From Topomyia yanbarensis (lineage: Eukaryota > Arthropoda > Insecta > Diptera > Culicidae), in NCBI RefSeq assembly GCF_030247195.1, contig NC_080670.1, forward strand, positions 96,551,901 to 96,615,900: a DNA stretch of 64,000 nucleotides, read 5' to 3'. Position numbers and translations under genes: made by a program. A model generated the notes under the pieces. That model was given only the letters and a program-made list of their open reading frames with translations. It was not told the DNA's origin and did no database searches. Every line of letters starts with the position of its first letter. Position 1 is the stretch's first letter. Below are positions 1-10,830 of the stretch, piece after piece.

Positions 1-3000
1 TATTTTATTTTATTTTATTTTATTTTATTTTATTTTATTTTATTTTATTTTATTTTATTTTATTTTATTTTATTTTATTTTATTTTATTTTATTTTATTT
101 TATTTTATTTTATTTTATTTTATTTTATTTTATTTTATTTTATTTTATTTTATTTTATTTTATTTTATTTTATTTTATTTTATTTTATTTTATTTTATTT
201 TATTTTATTTTATTTTATTTTATTTTATTTTATTTTATTTTATTTTATTTTATTTTATTTTATTTTATTTTATTTTATTTTATTTTATTTTATTTTATTT
301 TATTTTATTTTATTTTATTTTATTTTATTTTATTTTATTTTATTTTATTTTATTTTATTTTATTTTATTTTATTTTATTTTATTTTATTTTATTTTATTT
401 TATTTTATTTTATTTTATTTTATTTTATTTTATTTTATTTTATTTTATTTTATTTTATTTTATTTTATTTTATTTTATTTTATTTTATTTTATTTTATTT
501 TATTTTATTTTATTTTATTTTATTTTATTTTATTTTATTTTATTTTATTTTATTTTATTTTATTTTATTTTATTTTATTTTATTTTATTTTATTTTATTT
601 TATTTTATTTTATTTTATTTTATTTTATTTTATTTTATTTTATTTTATTTTATTTTATTTTATTTTATTTTATTTTATTTTATTTTATTTTATTTTATTT
701 TATTTTATTTTATTTTATTTTATTTTATTTTATTTTATTTTATTTTATTTTATTTTATTTTATTTTATTTTATTTTATTTTATTTTATTTTATTTTATTT
801 TATTTTATTTTATTTTATTTTATTTTATTTTATTTTATTTTATTTTATTTTATTTTATTTTATTTTATTTTATTTTATTTTATTTTATTTTATTTTATTT
901 TATTTTATTTTATTTTATTTTATTTTATTTTATTTTATTTTATTTTATTTTATTTTATTTTATTTTATTTTATTTTATTTTATTTTATTTTATTTTATTT
1001 TATTTTATTTTATTTTATTTTATTTTATTTTATTTTATTTTATTTTATTTTATTTTATTTTATTTTATTTTATTTTATTTTATTTTATTTTATTTTATTT
1101 TATTTTATTTTATTTTATTTTATTTTATTTTATTTTATTTTATTTTATTTTATTTTATTTTATTTTATTTTATTTTATTTTATTTTATTTTATTTTATTT
1201 TATTTTATTTTATTTTATTTTATTTTATTTTATTTTATTTTATTTTATTTTATTTTATTTTATTTTATTTTATTTTATTTTATTTTATTTTATTTTATTT
1301 TATTTTATTTTATTTTATTTTATTTTATTTTATTTTATTTTATTTTATTTTATTTTATTTTATTTTATTTTATTTTATTTTATTTTATTTTATTTTATTT
1401 TATTTTATTTTATTTTATTTTATTTTATTTTATTTTATTTTATTTTATTTTATTTTATTTTATTTTATTTTATTTTATTTTATTTTATTTTATTTTATTT
1501 TATTTTATTTTATTTTATTTTATTTTATTTTATTTTATTTTATTTTATTTTATTTTATTTTATTTTATTTTATTTTATTTTATTTTATTTTATTTTATTT
1601 TATTTTATTTTATTTTATTTTATTTTATTTTATTTTATTTTATTTTATTTTATTTTATTTTATTTTATTTTATTTTATTTTATTTTATTTTATTTTATTT
1701 TATTTTATTTTATTTTATTTTATTTTATTTTATTTTATTTTATTTTATTTTATTTTATTTTATTTTATTTTATTTTATTTTATTTTATTTTATTTTATTT
1801 TATTTTATTTTATTTTATTTTATTTTATTTTATTTTATTTTATTTTATTTTATTTTATTTTATTTTATTTTATTTTATTTTATTTTATTTTATTTTATTT
1901 TATTTTATTTTATTTTATTTTATTTTATTTTATTTTATTTTATTTTATTTTATTTTATTTTATTTTATTTTATTTTATTTTATTTTATTTTATTTTATTT
2001 TATTTTATTTTATTTTATTTTATTTTATTTTATTTTATTTTATTTTATTTTATTTTATTTTATTTTATTTTATTTTATTTTATTTTATTTTATTTTATTT
2101 TATTTTATTTTATTTTATTTTATTTTATTTTATTTTATTTTATTTTATTTTATTTTATTTTATTTTATTTTATTTTATTTTATTTTATTTTATTTTATTT
2201 TATTTTATTTTATTTTATTTTATTTTATTTTATTTTATTTTATTTTATTTTATTTTATTTTATTTTATTTTATTTTATTTTATTTTATTTTATTTTATTT
2301 TATTTTATTTTATTTTATTTTATTTTATTTTATTTTATTTTATTTTATTTTATTTTATTTTATTTTATTTTATTTTATTTTATTTTATTTTATTTTATTT
2401 TATTTTATTTTATTTTATTTTATTTTATTTTATTTTATTTTATTTTATTTTATTTTATTTTATTTTATTTTATTTTATTTTATTTTATTTTATTTTATTT
2501 TATTTTATTTTATTTTATTTTATTTTATTTTATTTTATTTTATTTTATTTTATTTTATTTTATTTTATTTTATTTTATTTTATTTTATTTTATTTTATTT
2601 TATTTTATTTTATTTTATTTTATTTTATTTTATTTTATTTTATTTTATTTTATTTTATTTTATTTTATTTTATTTTATTTTATTTTATTTTATTTTATTT
2701 TATTTTATTTTATTTTATTTTATTTTATTTTATTTTATTTTATTTTATTTTATTTTATTTTATTTTATTTTATTTTATTTTATTTTATTTTATTTTATTT
2801 TATTTTATTTTATTTTATTTTATTTTATTTTATTTTATTTTATTTTATTTTATTTTATTTTATTTTATTTTATTTTATTTTATTTTATTTTATTTTATTT
2901 TATTTTATTTTATTTTATTTTATTTTATTTTATTTTATTTTATTTTATTTTATTTTATTTTATTTTATTTTATTTTATTTTATTTTATTTTATTTTATTT

Positions 3001-4545
3001 TATTTTATTTTATTTTATTTTATTTTATTTTATTTTATTTTATTTTATTTTATTTTATTTTATTTTATTTTATTTTATTTTATTTTATTTTATTTTATTT
3101 TATTTTATTTTATTTTATTTTATTTTATTTTATTTTATTTTATTTTATTTTATTTTATTTTATTTTATTTTATTTTATTTTATTTTATTTTATTTTATTT
3201 TATTTTATTTTATTTTATTTTATTTTATTTTATTTTATTTTATTTTATTTTATTTTATTTTATTTTATTTTATTTTATTTTATTTTATTTTATTTTATTT
3301 TATTTTATTTTATTTTATTTTATTTTATTTTATTTTATTTTATTTTATTTTATTTTATTTTATTTTATTTTATTTTATTTTATTTTATTTTATTTTATTT
3401 TATTTTATTTTATTTTATTTTATTTTATTTTATTTTATTTTATTTTATTTTATTTTATTTTATTTTATTTTATTTTATTTTATTTTATTTTATTTTATTT
3501 TATTTTATTTTATTTTATTTTATTTTATTTTATTTTATTTTATTTTATTTTATTTTATTTTATTTTATTTTATTTTATTTTATTTTATTTTATTTTATTT
3601 TATTTTATTTTATTTTATTTTATTTTATTTTATTTTATTTTATTTTATTTTATTTTATTTTATTTTATTTTATTTTATTTTATTTTATTTTATTTTATTT
3701 TATTTTATTTTATTTTATTTTATTTTATTTTATTTTATTTTATTTTATTTTATTTTATTTTATTTTATTTTATTTTATTTTATTTTATTTTATTTTATTT
3801 TATTTTATTTTATTTTATTTTATTTTATTTTATTTTATTTTATTTTATTTTATTTTATTTTATTTTATTTTATTTTATTTTATTTTATTTTATTTTATTT
3901 TATTTTATTTTATTTTATTTTATTTTATTTTATTTTATTTTATTTTATTTTATTTTATTTTATTTTATTTTATTTTATTTTATTTTATTTTATTTTATTT
4001 TATTTTATTTTATTTTATTTTATTTTATTTTATTTTATTTTATTTTATTTTATTTTATTTTATTTTATTTTATTTTATTTTATTTTATTTTATTTTATTT
4101 TATTTTATTTTATTTTATTTTATTTTATTTTATTTTATTTTATTTTATTTTATTTTATTTTATTTTATTTTATTTTATTTTATTTTATTTTATTTTATTT
4201 TATTTTATTTTATTTTATTTTATTTTATTTTATTTTATTTTATTTTATTTTATTTTATTTTATTTTATTTTATTTTATTTTATTTTATTTTATTTTATTT
4301 TATTTTATTTTATTTTATTTTATTTTATTTTATTTTATTTTATTTTATTTTATTTTATTTTATTTTATTTTATTTTATTTTATTTTATTTTATTTTATTT
4401 TATTTTATTTTATTTTATTTTATTTTATTTTATTTTATTTTATTTTATTTTATTTTATTTTATTTTATTTTATTTTATTTTATTTTATTTTATTTTATTT
4501 TATTTTATTTTATTTTATTTTATTTTATTTTATTTTATTTTATTT
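1..4545. repeat. (TATTT)n pentanucleotide array, about 909 units
   Basis: The TATTT unit runs from the window edge to 4545 with no interruption that I could see. It ends at the 3' terminus of a minus-strand non-LTR element, whose last bases read GATAAATAAAATAAAA on the minus strand. The array is therefore continuous with what would be the element's short-repeat tail. My reading is a target-primed-reverse-transcription tail that expanded by slippage or unequal exchange. The lack of any substitution over 4.5 kb means very recent expansion or an assembly artefact. The left end lies outside the window, so total length is unknown. Confidence 0.97.
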
Positions 4546-4572
4546 ATCTTCTGGCCGAGTTGGTCTTAATAA

Positions 4573-4643
4573 ATATGGGGATAGGGAAAAGCCAATTTAA
4601 GAGAAACATTGACTCTTCTCAAATTGGCATAAAAACCCCATAT
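4573..4643 (-). other. 3' UTR stem-loop of the CR1-like element
   Basis: Two nested complementary segments flank a short loop: ATATGGGG (4573-4580) with CCCCATAT (4636-4643), and GCCAATTTAAGA (4591-4602) with TCTCAAATTGGC (4617-4628), one mismatch. It lies between the RT stop codon and the short-repeat tail, where 3' structures recognised by the element's own reverse transcriptase are expected in CR1/L2-type families. Function is inferred from position only. Confidence 0.5.
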
Positions 4644-4684
4644 CTTTTCAATTGAATACACAATACAGAACTTAACAATAACAA

Positions 4685-5392
4685 TTATAACTGGGCTACT
4701 CTCCTTCTCGTTTCAAGCGTGTGTAGACCTAATAATCTACAGCGGTCTTCGTACGGCGGAAGATTAATAGGGTCCTGCCACGGAAGGCGTCCTAATGCAT
4801 AACGAACGAATTTTCTTTGAATGGCTTCAATTCTTTCTATCCATGTTGCTTGATACGGACACCATATTATGGAGTTAGATTCCAATATCAATCGTACCAA
4901 TACGCAGTACAGTGAGCGAAGACAAAGAGGGTCGCTAAATCCATTCGCAATTTTAAACATGAATCCCATCTGGCGGTTTGCCTTGTTAATGAGATAGTTG
5001 AAGTGAGGTCTGAAAGTGAGTGCAAAATCCAAAGTTAATTTAACGTCATCAGCGTAGAATATACGACAACCCGGAGGTAATACCGTGGCTAGAACATTGA
5101 TAAAGAGTGTGAATAAGAGTGGGTCCAGGTTACTTCCTTGGGTTGGGTTAAAGTTGTTCGTAAAAGGAGCAGAGAACACACATCCAATTTTTATTACAAG
5201 TATTCGATCTCTCAGATATGATTTGACCCGACGGATCAGATCAAGAGACACCCTTAATAACTTCAGCCGTTCCAAAAGTATTGCGTGATCAACTCTGTCA
5301 AATGCTGATTTCAAATCGGTATATACAGAGTCAACCTGAGCACCAGCATCCATATTACGAAAGCAGAATGACACGAATTGAGCGAGATTCAC
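4685..5392 (-). pseudogene. CR1-like reverse transcriptase, C-terminal half (frameshifted)
   Basis: This open frame of 235 codons carries the RT palm: DLKSAFDRVDHAILL (catalytic Asp), a degraded primer-grip region reading TQGSNLDPLLFTLFINV where PQGSNLGPLLF is expected, and IFYADDVKL (YADD box). The thumb follows with WCPYQATWIERIEAIQRKFVRY, a common C-terminal signature of mosquito non-LTR elements. It overlaps the upstream RT fragment by a few bases in another frame, so one frameshift near 5390 separates the halves. Substitutions such as G-to-D in the PQG block and the missing Val-Pro suggest old decay. Confidence 0.8.
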
Positions 5393-5958
5393 GAATTGAG
5401 CGAGATTCTTTTTGGGATGAATCTGTGTTGATCAGGGGAAATGTAGCTTTGGCAGGATGCAGAGAGCACATCGTTCATTATGATCTCAAAAACTTTGGAG
5501 CAGGCACACAATGATGTAATTCCTCTGTAATTTTCAACATTTCGCCGATCTCCTTTTTTGAATACAGGAAACATAATTGATCTTTTCCCGCTGGAAGGAT
5601 AACGACAGTGCCTGAAGGAATTGTTGAATAGAGTTGTCAACGGTAAAATTAGTACATCCGCGCATTTCTTGAGAACACATGAAGGTATGCCGTCAAGACC
5701 AGGAGTGACTGAATATTTTAGCTTGTTGATTGCTGCAATAACCTGCCTATCTGTGACAGTGAAACTTCTCAAAGGACAAATATTTAATGGAGTGTCTCTA
5801 CAAGCGTGCGCAATTTGATCAGCAGATGAAATTGCTTCATTGAATGCGCTTTTAAAGTGAGTAGCGAATAGATCACACTTCTCCAAAGCCACATTGGCAG
5901 TCTGCTCCTTCAAAAACATATCAGTAGGTAAGTCGTTCACCTTCCGCTTGAAGTTCAC
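5389..5958 (-). pseudogene. CR1-like reverse transcriptase, N-terminal part (frameshifted)
   Basis: This frame of 189 codons holds the RT fingers: VTDRQVIAAINKLK, SVTPGLDGIPSCVLKK (usually GPDGIP) and MFPVFKKGDRRNVENYRGI, followed by KVFEIIMNDVL and the start of the next block, QSYISPDQHRF. It ends with a few out-of-frame residues where the downstream half resumes in another frame. It has no start codon of its own and is the middle of a once continuous polyprotein that began with the endonuclease at 7112. Confidence 0.8.
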
Positions 5959-6102
5959 AAATTTCCAAAACTTTTAGTGATTACTGCGCAGGTTTGCTTG
6001 TGTTCGAATGGAGTAGCGTTTGTACAAGAGAAGGTTATAAGACCGATAATTATTACTCGCTTTCGCAAAATGATATTTGGCGAAACGACAGCGTGTACGG
6101 CA

Positions 6103-6399
6103 TTACAATCGAAGTGCCTTAGATCTGAGTCGTTTAAGATATCGTAGATGTGCATTACCCCACGGTGGCTTACGAGCTGGCCTACGCAGAGGAACATAAT
6201 CAGCCATGAGAGCATTAATCACGGCAGTGAAATGTTCAACGGCGCAGTCACTATCTTCCGTATGCTCAAGTGAATACCATTCAGTATGAAGGAGTGCTGA
6301 TGCAAGTCCCAAGAAATCAGCTCGGTAAAAGTCAAAACCAAGATCATTCGGGATATCCTCAAAAATGACAGGTTTCGGCAGAGTGATAATAACTACCAA
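6103..6399 (-). pseudogene. CR1-like ORF2 linker between endonuclease and RT (fragment)
   Basis: About 98 codons covering the region after the endonuclease: DFYRADFLGLASALLHTEW, then AVEHFTAVINALMADYVPL and a basic stretch RRPARKPPWGNAHLRYLKR that precedes RT in these elements. The stretch 5959-6102 continues the linker in shifted frames. No catalytic residues lie here. It is useful mainly as evidence that the element was a single endonuclease-RT reading frame. Confidence 0.6.
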
Positions 6400-7112
6400 T
6401 CACAGAAATGGATTCGGCAGGTTCGCGGATCTGACAGCCGGCAAGTGCTGTCTCATTCAATCAGACAAAGTCCAGGATATGACCATAACGGTTTTTAATT
6501 TGTGTGAGACAGTTGAAGCTGAATAGCTGAATCCATCCAATAGCGCAGCGTAAGCGGTAGAAATGTAAGAACGAAGTACGTTGACTACTGGTGCGACATT
6601 GTCATGTGTGTCCCAAATGAGGCCAGACTAATTGTAGTCTCCAAACAATAATGCGCAGTCATTACTTCCAAGGCAAGAAAAAACAGCATCAATTGATCGC
6701 ACATGGTTGTTTGCACTGACTAGATCACTCTTACGATCTGGTGGTAAGTAAATTACACCTATGCTGACAAAACGATCATGTAACTTCAGTTTAACGAACA
6801 GCTGTTCAAGCGAAACATCAACAGGTGTGGATCAACGAAACTATTCAATGCAGTAGATACGGCGATGAGTACGTCCCCTCCGCGTGATTTACGGCTGTTC
6901 ACAAAACTAAGATCGTTTCTATAAACAGCATATGTATCGCCAAAAAGCTGACGAGAATGAATTCTATCATCTAACCAAGTCTCGGTGAGAACAATTACAT
7001 CGTAATGGGAGGAAGAGATTGCTAGGAAAACTTCATCGATTTTTGTGCGTAGGACTCGGACGTTCTGGTAATAAATCGTCAGTTTACCATTCAAGTCTGC
7101 GTCGAGAGTCAA
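6400..7112 (-). pseudogene. CR1-like AP endonuclease (broken)
   Basis: The first 108 codons (7112-6786) read LTIYYQNVRVLRTKIDEVFL and then VIVLTETWLDDRI, with the catalytic Glu of ETWL, followed by RSKSRGGDVLIAVS-type sequence. After a frame change the domain continues with GVIYLPPDRKSD and reaches the GDYN catalytic block, but the codon right after GDYN is TAG (6628-6630). A degraded SDH-type end follows near 6450. In intact relatives this domain nicks target DNA to prime reverse transcription. Frame changes and stops make it non-functional. Confidence 0.65.
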
Positions 7113-7139
7113 TTCCTCAAATCCCTCACATCACTCCAA

Positions 7140-7503
7140 AGATAATGACGGTGTAACGCTGCAGGCTTGAAGACCAAACGGATTCGATGAAGCGATGACG
7201 CATTGATAATCGGGTGACGTCACACACGCCTGGAAGGTACCATTACTTAAAAGGCGAGCAGTACCAGTCGAAGCTTCAGCAGAACATATACTGCTGCAAA
7301 TGTTACCTAACCGAGAAACGCTGCACACTGACGGAATAACGGTGCATGCTGACGGAGTAACGCTGCATGCTGATGGAATAACACTGGAGGCTTGAAGATC
7401 AGACAGATTTGAAAACGTGTCGAAGCTTTGATGATCGGATGACGTCACACACGCCTGGAAGTTATAACTACTTAAAAGGCGAGCAGTGCCAGTCGAAGCT
7501 TCA
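7140..7503 (-). promoter_or_regulatory. Tandem 5' region of the CR1-like element, possible internal promoter
   Basis: Two related segments about 226 bp apart (roughly 7140-7279 and 7365-7503) share GACGTCACACACGCCTGGAA, ACTTAAAAGGCGAGCAGT and CAGTCGAAGCTTCAG. Each contains the palindrome TGACGTCA, the classic CRE/ATF site. Between them are about four copies of a ~21-bp unit around CTGACGGAATAACGCTGCATG (7310-7380). Tandem 5' monomers acting as promoters are known in some mammalian L1 families. Here that role is inferred from position directly upstream of the endonuclease frame. The region is open in one frame, but I do not regard it as coding. Confidence 0.5.
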
Positions 7504-8275
7504 GTATTTTTCCCACCATGGATTGGGAGGACGCCCGTGAGAGTTCGCGCTTGGTACGTGTTTAGTCCGAGCATGAATCGCGGTATCGAGAATCAAGCCA
7601 GCCAGGAACCTGTACTCTTCCTCTCTGAGGAAGCTCTTCAGTGGACTCGATTTTGTCGGGTATCGCGGACGCGTAGCTCTTCCAATCAATGTTTCGTGTG
7701 AGGTCATACGACACATCGATTGTATTCGGCGGCCCTGAACCGCTAGCAATATTAATTACGATTAGCAGATGATCGCTGCCGTGGGGATAGAAGACTACCT
7801 TCCATATACAATCTAACCGCAGCGATATCGAGCAGAGGGGCAGGGCTCAGACGCGCTGGAGGGGCCGGAATCCATGTCATTTCACCCGTTCTCAAAATGG
7901 TCTTATTGAAGTTGTCGCAAAGCTCATGAATTGAGGTAGATCGATTATCGTCATGAAGGCATGCCGTACCGTGGGAGTTGAAGTCATCTAAAACTAGCCT
8001 CGGTGCGAGAAGGAGTTCCGCAATATCGCAAAGCCATCGATGGCTATCTGAGGCTCTAGGGGAGATGTAAGTGGAAGCAATGCAAAGGTATTTCCCTTTA
8101 ATTCTGGTTTGGCAAGCGACAACTTCAATGCCTAGTGTCGAGAGGAGGTCGATTCGATTGAAAGAATAGCACTTTTTGATCCCAAAAAGTACTCATCCGT
8201 AGTAGTCTTCTCGATCCAAGCGAATAACATTAAAATCGTGGAAGTGTGGGTTTATTTCTGAAGTGAGCCATGTCT
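7504..8275 (-). pseudogene. I-like endonuclease fragment
   Basis: It follows the gag fragment with ETWLTSEINPHFHDFNVIRL and DREDYYGGVLFGIKKC, continues through CQTRIKGKYLCIASTYISP and LVLDDFNSHGTACLHDD (usual GDFNSHG with Gly changed to Asp), and reaches FYPHGSDHLLIVINIA, the terminal SDH block. It then runs through DVSYDLTRNIDWKSYA to HGRPPNPWW. Frame changes occur near 8190 and 7750. The glutamate of ETWL, the aspartate-asparagine pair and the SDH triad are recognisable, so the domain identity is good although the gene is broken. Confidence 0.6.
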
Positions 8276-8605
8276 CGCAACTCAAACTCGAATCGGAAAC
8301 GACCCCACTGACTTCAACCCTGTTAGCTGGAATATACACCCTGTACTCCTTCGTAAAGGGCTCGTAGCCAGCAATACCATTTGCGTAATTTAAACTGTTA
8401 ACAACCACCCGAAGCTTATCAGGGCGAATTGTCGATATCTCGGTCACGGCCGAATACCGATACGATTCAAACCCTTTTTATCTTTGGTCCGAAAGAAGAT
8501 CACGAATGGCCCGATGGCTGAGCTTGGATATACTTTGAGCCGGGGAGCCGATTTTGTTTCGACGTCCATCTCACATTGCGATGAGCCGCCGTCAGGGTAA
8601 GTCAT
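8276..8605 (-). pseudogene. I-like ORF1 (gag) N-terminal fragment
   Basis: ATG at 8605 opens a 53-codon frame (TYPDGGSSQCEMDVETKSAP, then YPSSAIGPFVIFFRTKDK) that ends in TGA at 8444-8446. The protein continues in another frame with TEISTIRPDKLRVVVNSLN and EYRVYIPANRVEVSGVVSDS. This order is what I expect of I-clade ORF1 gag, an RNA-binding protein that packages the element's RNA. The zinc-knuckle end is missing: after SDSSLSCE the sequence jumps to the endonuclease. One frameshift and a large internal deletion make it dead. Confidence 0.6.
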
Positions 8606-8933
8606 TTTTGTACGGGCCTATTGCCCGGTGCACGTTGGTAAGGGAACCAAGAAGGGGAAGCGTAAACTAATGCTTAAATTTTGTATGTAACGGTATCCAG
8701 ACGGCTTACTAGAAAAACGCTGCTTCACTGGTCACTGACTGGCTAACGGTACTCAGAAACAGAAACACAAAAGAAGGGAAAACACTGAAACCTCGACGAG
8801 GCGGAGACTGCGCAAGATAGCCTTGAACGCGGATTAGCACTATTCTTTGTCGCCTTAGACTGTACGGGCTGGTAAAACGCGTCTGTCTCGACTGAGCGCT
8901 CGAAAACGAATAAATCGTTCAGAGTTGATTCAC

Positions 8934-9637
8934 TTAAGGGGGTCCTCTTATATAATTGTGGCAAAAAATACCTAATGCTTAATATTTTTTTGAAGCAGTA
9001 AAATGACTTAGACATATGCGCTATTCTGCAAAAAATTTATTAAGGGCTCATCTATAAAATAAAAATTTTCGAATGTAATATGTCAAAAATGGCGGCTTTC
9101 TCGGAAAAAGCTTTTCAAATCTGCTGGCATTCTCGTTTTTGAACCAATCAACTTCGGGTTTGGTCCACCTAAAAGAAGACAATATTCTCGAGCGCTGTAA
9201 CCTACAAAATCACAATATTTTGATCATAAACGATTTTTTATAGCCGGCCAAAGTGTAAAAAATCATGCGAACGATACTTTATTTTCAAGTAGCAGCCATT
9301 TTGTTTCTGTATCGAATTTTTTTTGTGTTATTTAGGTTGGGCGCCTCTACGGAATGTAATATAAAGATCGATTTGGTTGTCGATTGCTGCTTGTAGACGA
9401 CGAAGTACGACCTGTATCTGGCCCGCAGATGAGGTCGGTTTTCAAAACACCTTTTGCTGGAGCCGCCATTTTGGACACCATTGTTGACACCTTACACTCA
9501 TTTTTTTTTATTTTGTAGATGAAACCTTAATAAACATTTTGCAAAATAGCGCACATGTCTAAGTCATTTTCCTTCTTCAAAAAAAATTATCAAACTTTAG
9601 GTACTTTTTGCACAATTATATAAGAGGTACCCCTTAA
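8934..9637. mobile_element. TTAA-flanked MITE with ~130-bp inverted repeats
   Basis: The left arm begins TTAAGGGGGTCCTCTTATAT at 8934. The right arm ends with its complement, ATATAAGAGGTACCCCTTAA, at 9637. The arms match with scattered differences for about 130 bp, through ATGACTTAGACAT and GCGCTATT to TCTACAAAATAAAA. Both ends carry TTAA, the duplication typical of piggyBac-type insertion. The ~440-bp interior has no coding potential, so this is a non-autonomous element. The family is not identified. Confidence 0.8.
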
Positions 9638-9757
9638 CCTTCCGGCAGTCGCGCTAGTGCACTAAGTGCACGCTACTCTGAAAACCTAGTGAAGTCATCT
9701 TAAAGTAGCTGCGACTGCTCGTTCAGTAAGCCATTAGCGCGACTTCCGGACGGTTAA
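9634..9757. mobile_element. Small TTAA-flanked MITE (124 bp)
   Basis: The left end TTAACCTTCCGGCAGTCGCG (9634) is complementary to the right end CGCGACTTCCGGACGGTTAA (ending 9757), with about 27-bp terminal inverted repeats. It shares its left TTAA with the right TTAA of the larger neighbouring MITE. The ~65-bp interior has no coding capacity but contains the short palindrome GTGCACTAAGTGCAC. Confidence 0.65.
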
Positions 9758-10830
9758 ACATATTTTTGTAAATTTTATGAATTTTATAAATTTAAATAAA
9801 TTGAACATTTTTCAATCACTGATAACTCAGACACTATTATTGGGGAACATGGGGGGACTTGACCAAGCGCGAAATTCAACAATTGTCAATAACGTATTCC
9901 ATTTGTTCCTAAAAAATTTTTAAAAATATTTTTATACTTGTTTCGATCCAATTAGCTAATTTTAAAAGTTTGGAGCGAAAAATCCTTTGCTCGTAGAAAA
10001 TATTCCGTAATTTAAAATTGGAATTTTTTTTATCAAACTTTGTATGGACATATCTACTAAAGTAGTTATTTTTTGTAGTACTGATATACCATGTTAATCC
10101 TTATAAGGTGGAATGATTCTACATTTATCGGAATATTGGAATAGTTATTTATAAAATTAGCACGACATTGAACGTAAGAACTAATGTTGGGGAGACTTGA
10201 CCATGATTTTATGAGGAGGCTTGACCAAGTGCCAATAAGCTGAAGAAAGATACCAAATGTGTGATATTTACTATTCTTTGGTATCTTCTGTGAATGTTAA
10301 TAAAGTCACAAAAATCCCACCTTAAATATCAGTCCATATTTTTATAGTACTAGTAAACAAAGTTAGCAGTTATATGGTTGATTTCGTGACACGCGAGCCT
10401 GAAATGTAATGCATTAAAAAAATTAAAGCTCATGAAATACAATAGTTTTATATTTTTCACTGGTACTAAGGACCTCAACAATATGGGAAAAAAATGATTA
10501 CAGCATGTTTTTTGCCATTGTTGTTTGTTCTAATATTTCAAAATTTTCTTGGTCAAGTTTCCCACGCTTTGGCCAAATCTCCCCGCGGTGGGAAGACTTG
10601 ACCAGAAAAAACGACCACAGAAAAACTATTATAACTTTCGAAAAGGTACATTAACAAAAAAATTCATGAATACTCGCAATACTTTTGCACATTAGATTTC
10701 AACGAGTATTGAAGGATTGAAAACGTTTTTAGATGTTTACGTAGGTATAACTGAAAACCTGGTCAAGTCTCCTCATGTGGAATGTGCATTAAATAATAAA
10801 AGTTGCGTTTTCGCATGATCTCATCGGATT
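9758..10830. other. Non-coding AT-rich stretch with a recurring GGGAGACTTGACCA-type motif
   Basis: No reading frame of note. Variants of one motif recur on both strands: GGGGGGACTTGACCAAG (~9851), TTGGGGAGACTTGACCA (~10187), GAGGAGGCTTGACCAAG (~10211), inverted TTGGTCAAGTTTCCCA (~10550), inverted TTGGCCAAATCTCCCC (~10570), TGGGAAGACTTGACCA (~10588) and inverted TGGTCAAGTCTCCTCA (~10759). The pair at 10570-10603 forms an inverted repeat around CCGCGG. Such subterminal motif clusters are common in non-autonomous DNA transposons, but I could not define element ends. Confidence 0.5.

Larger units (their letters stand above)
4546..7503 (-). mobile_element. Degenerate CR1-like non-LTR retrotransposon
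   Basis: Read on the minus strand, this has a repeated 5' region (7140-7503), an apurinic endonuclease (7112 to ~6400), a linker (6399-6103), a reverse transcriptase in two frames (5958-4685), a short 3' UTR with a stem-loop, and a short-repeat tail running into the (TATTT)n array. RT blocks include FKKGDRRNVENYRGI, DLKSAFDRVDHAILL and YADDVKL, which fit the CR1/L2 side of the non-LTR tree better than R1 or I. There is no RNase H. Several frameshifts and stops make it inactive. Clade assignment is by eye; Jockey is the main alternative. It appears to interrupt an I-like element, since the endonuclease of that element stops at 7504. Confidence 0.75.
7504..8760 (-). mobile_element. Degenerate I-clade-like retrotransposon, 5' part
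   Basis: Read on the minus strand: a 5' UTR (8606 to ~8760), a gag-like ORF1 start (8605), an abrupt join into endonuclease sequence near 8275, and endonuclease sequence down to GRPPNPWW at 7504, where the CR1-like element takes over. ORF1 residues resemble I-element gag, and the endonuclease has the GDFNSHG and GSDH blocks. The rest of ORF2 (RT, RNase H) is absent; in a simple nested insertion it would lie beyond the (TATTT)n array, outside the window. The 5' boundary is approximate. Confidence 0.6.

Noticed and set aside
7131..7574. 147-codon open frame with internal repeats as an ORF1 protein
   Set aside because: Composed of nucleotide-level tandem repeats upstream of the endonuclease, running across the border with the I-like element; better seen as a repeated 5' UTR.
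8743..9015. 90-codon minus-strand open frame
   Set aside because: It crosses the MITE boundary at 8934 and shows no domain.
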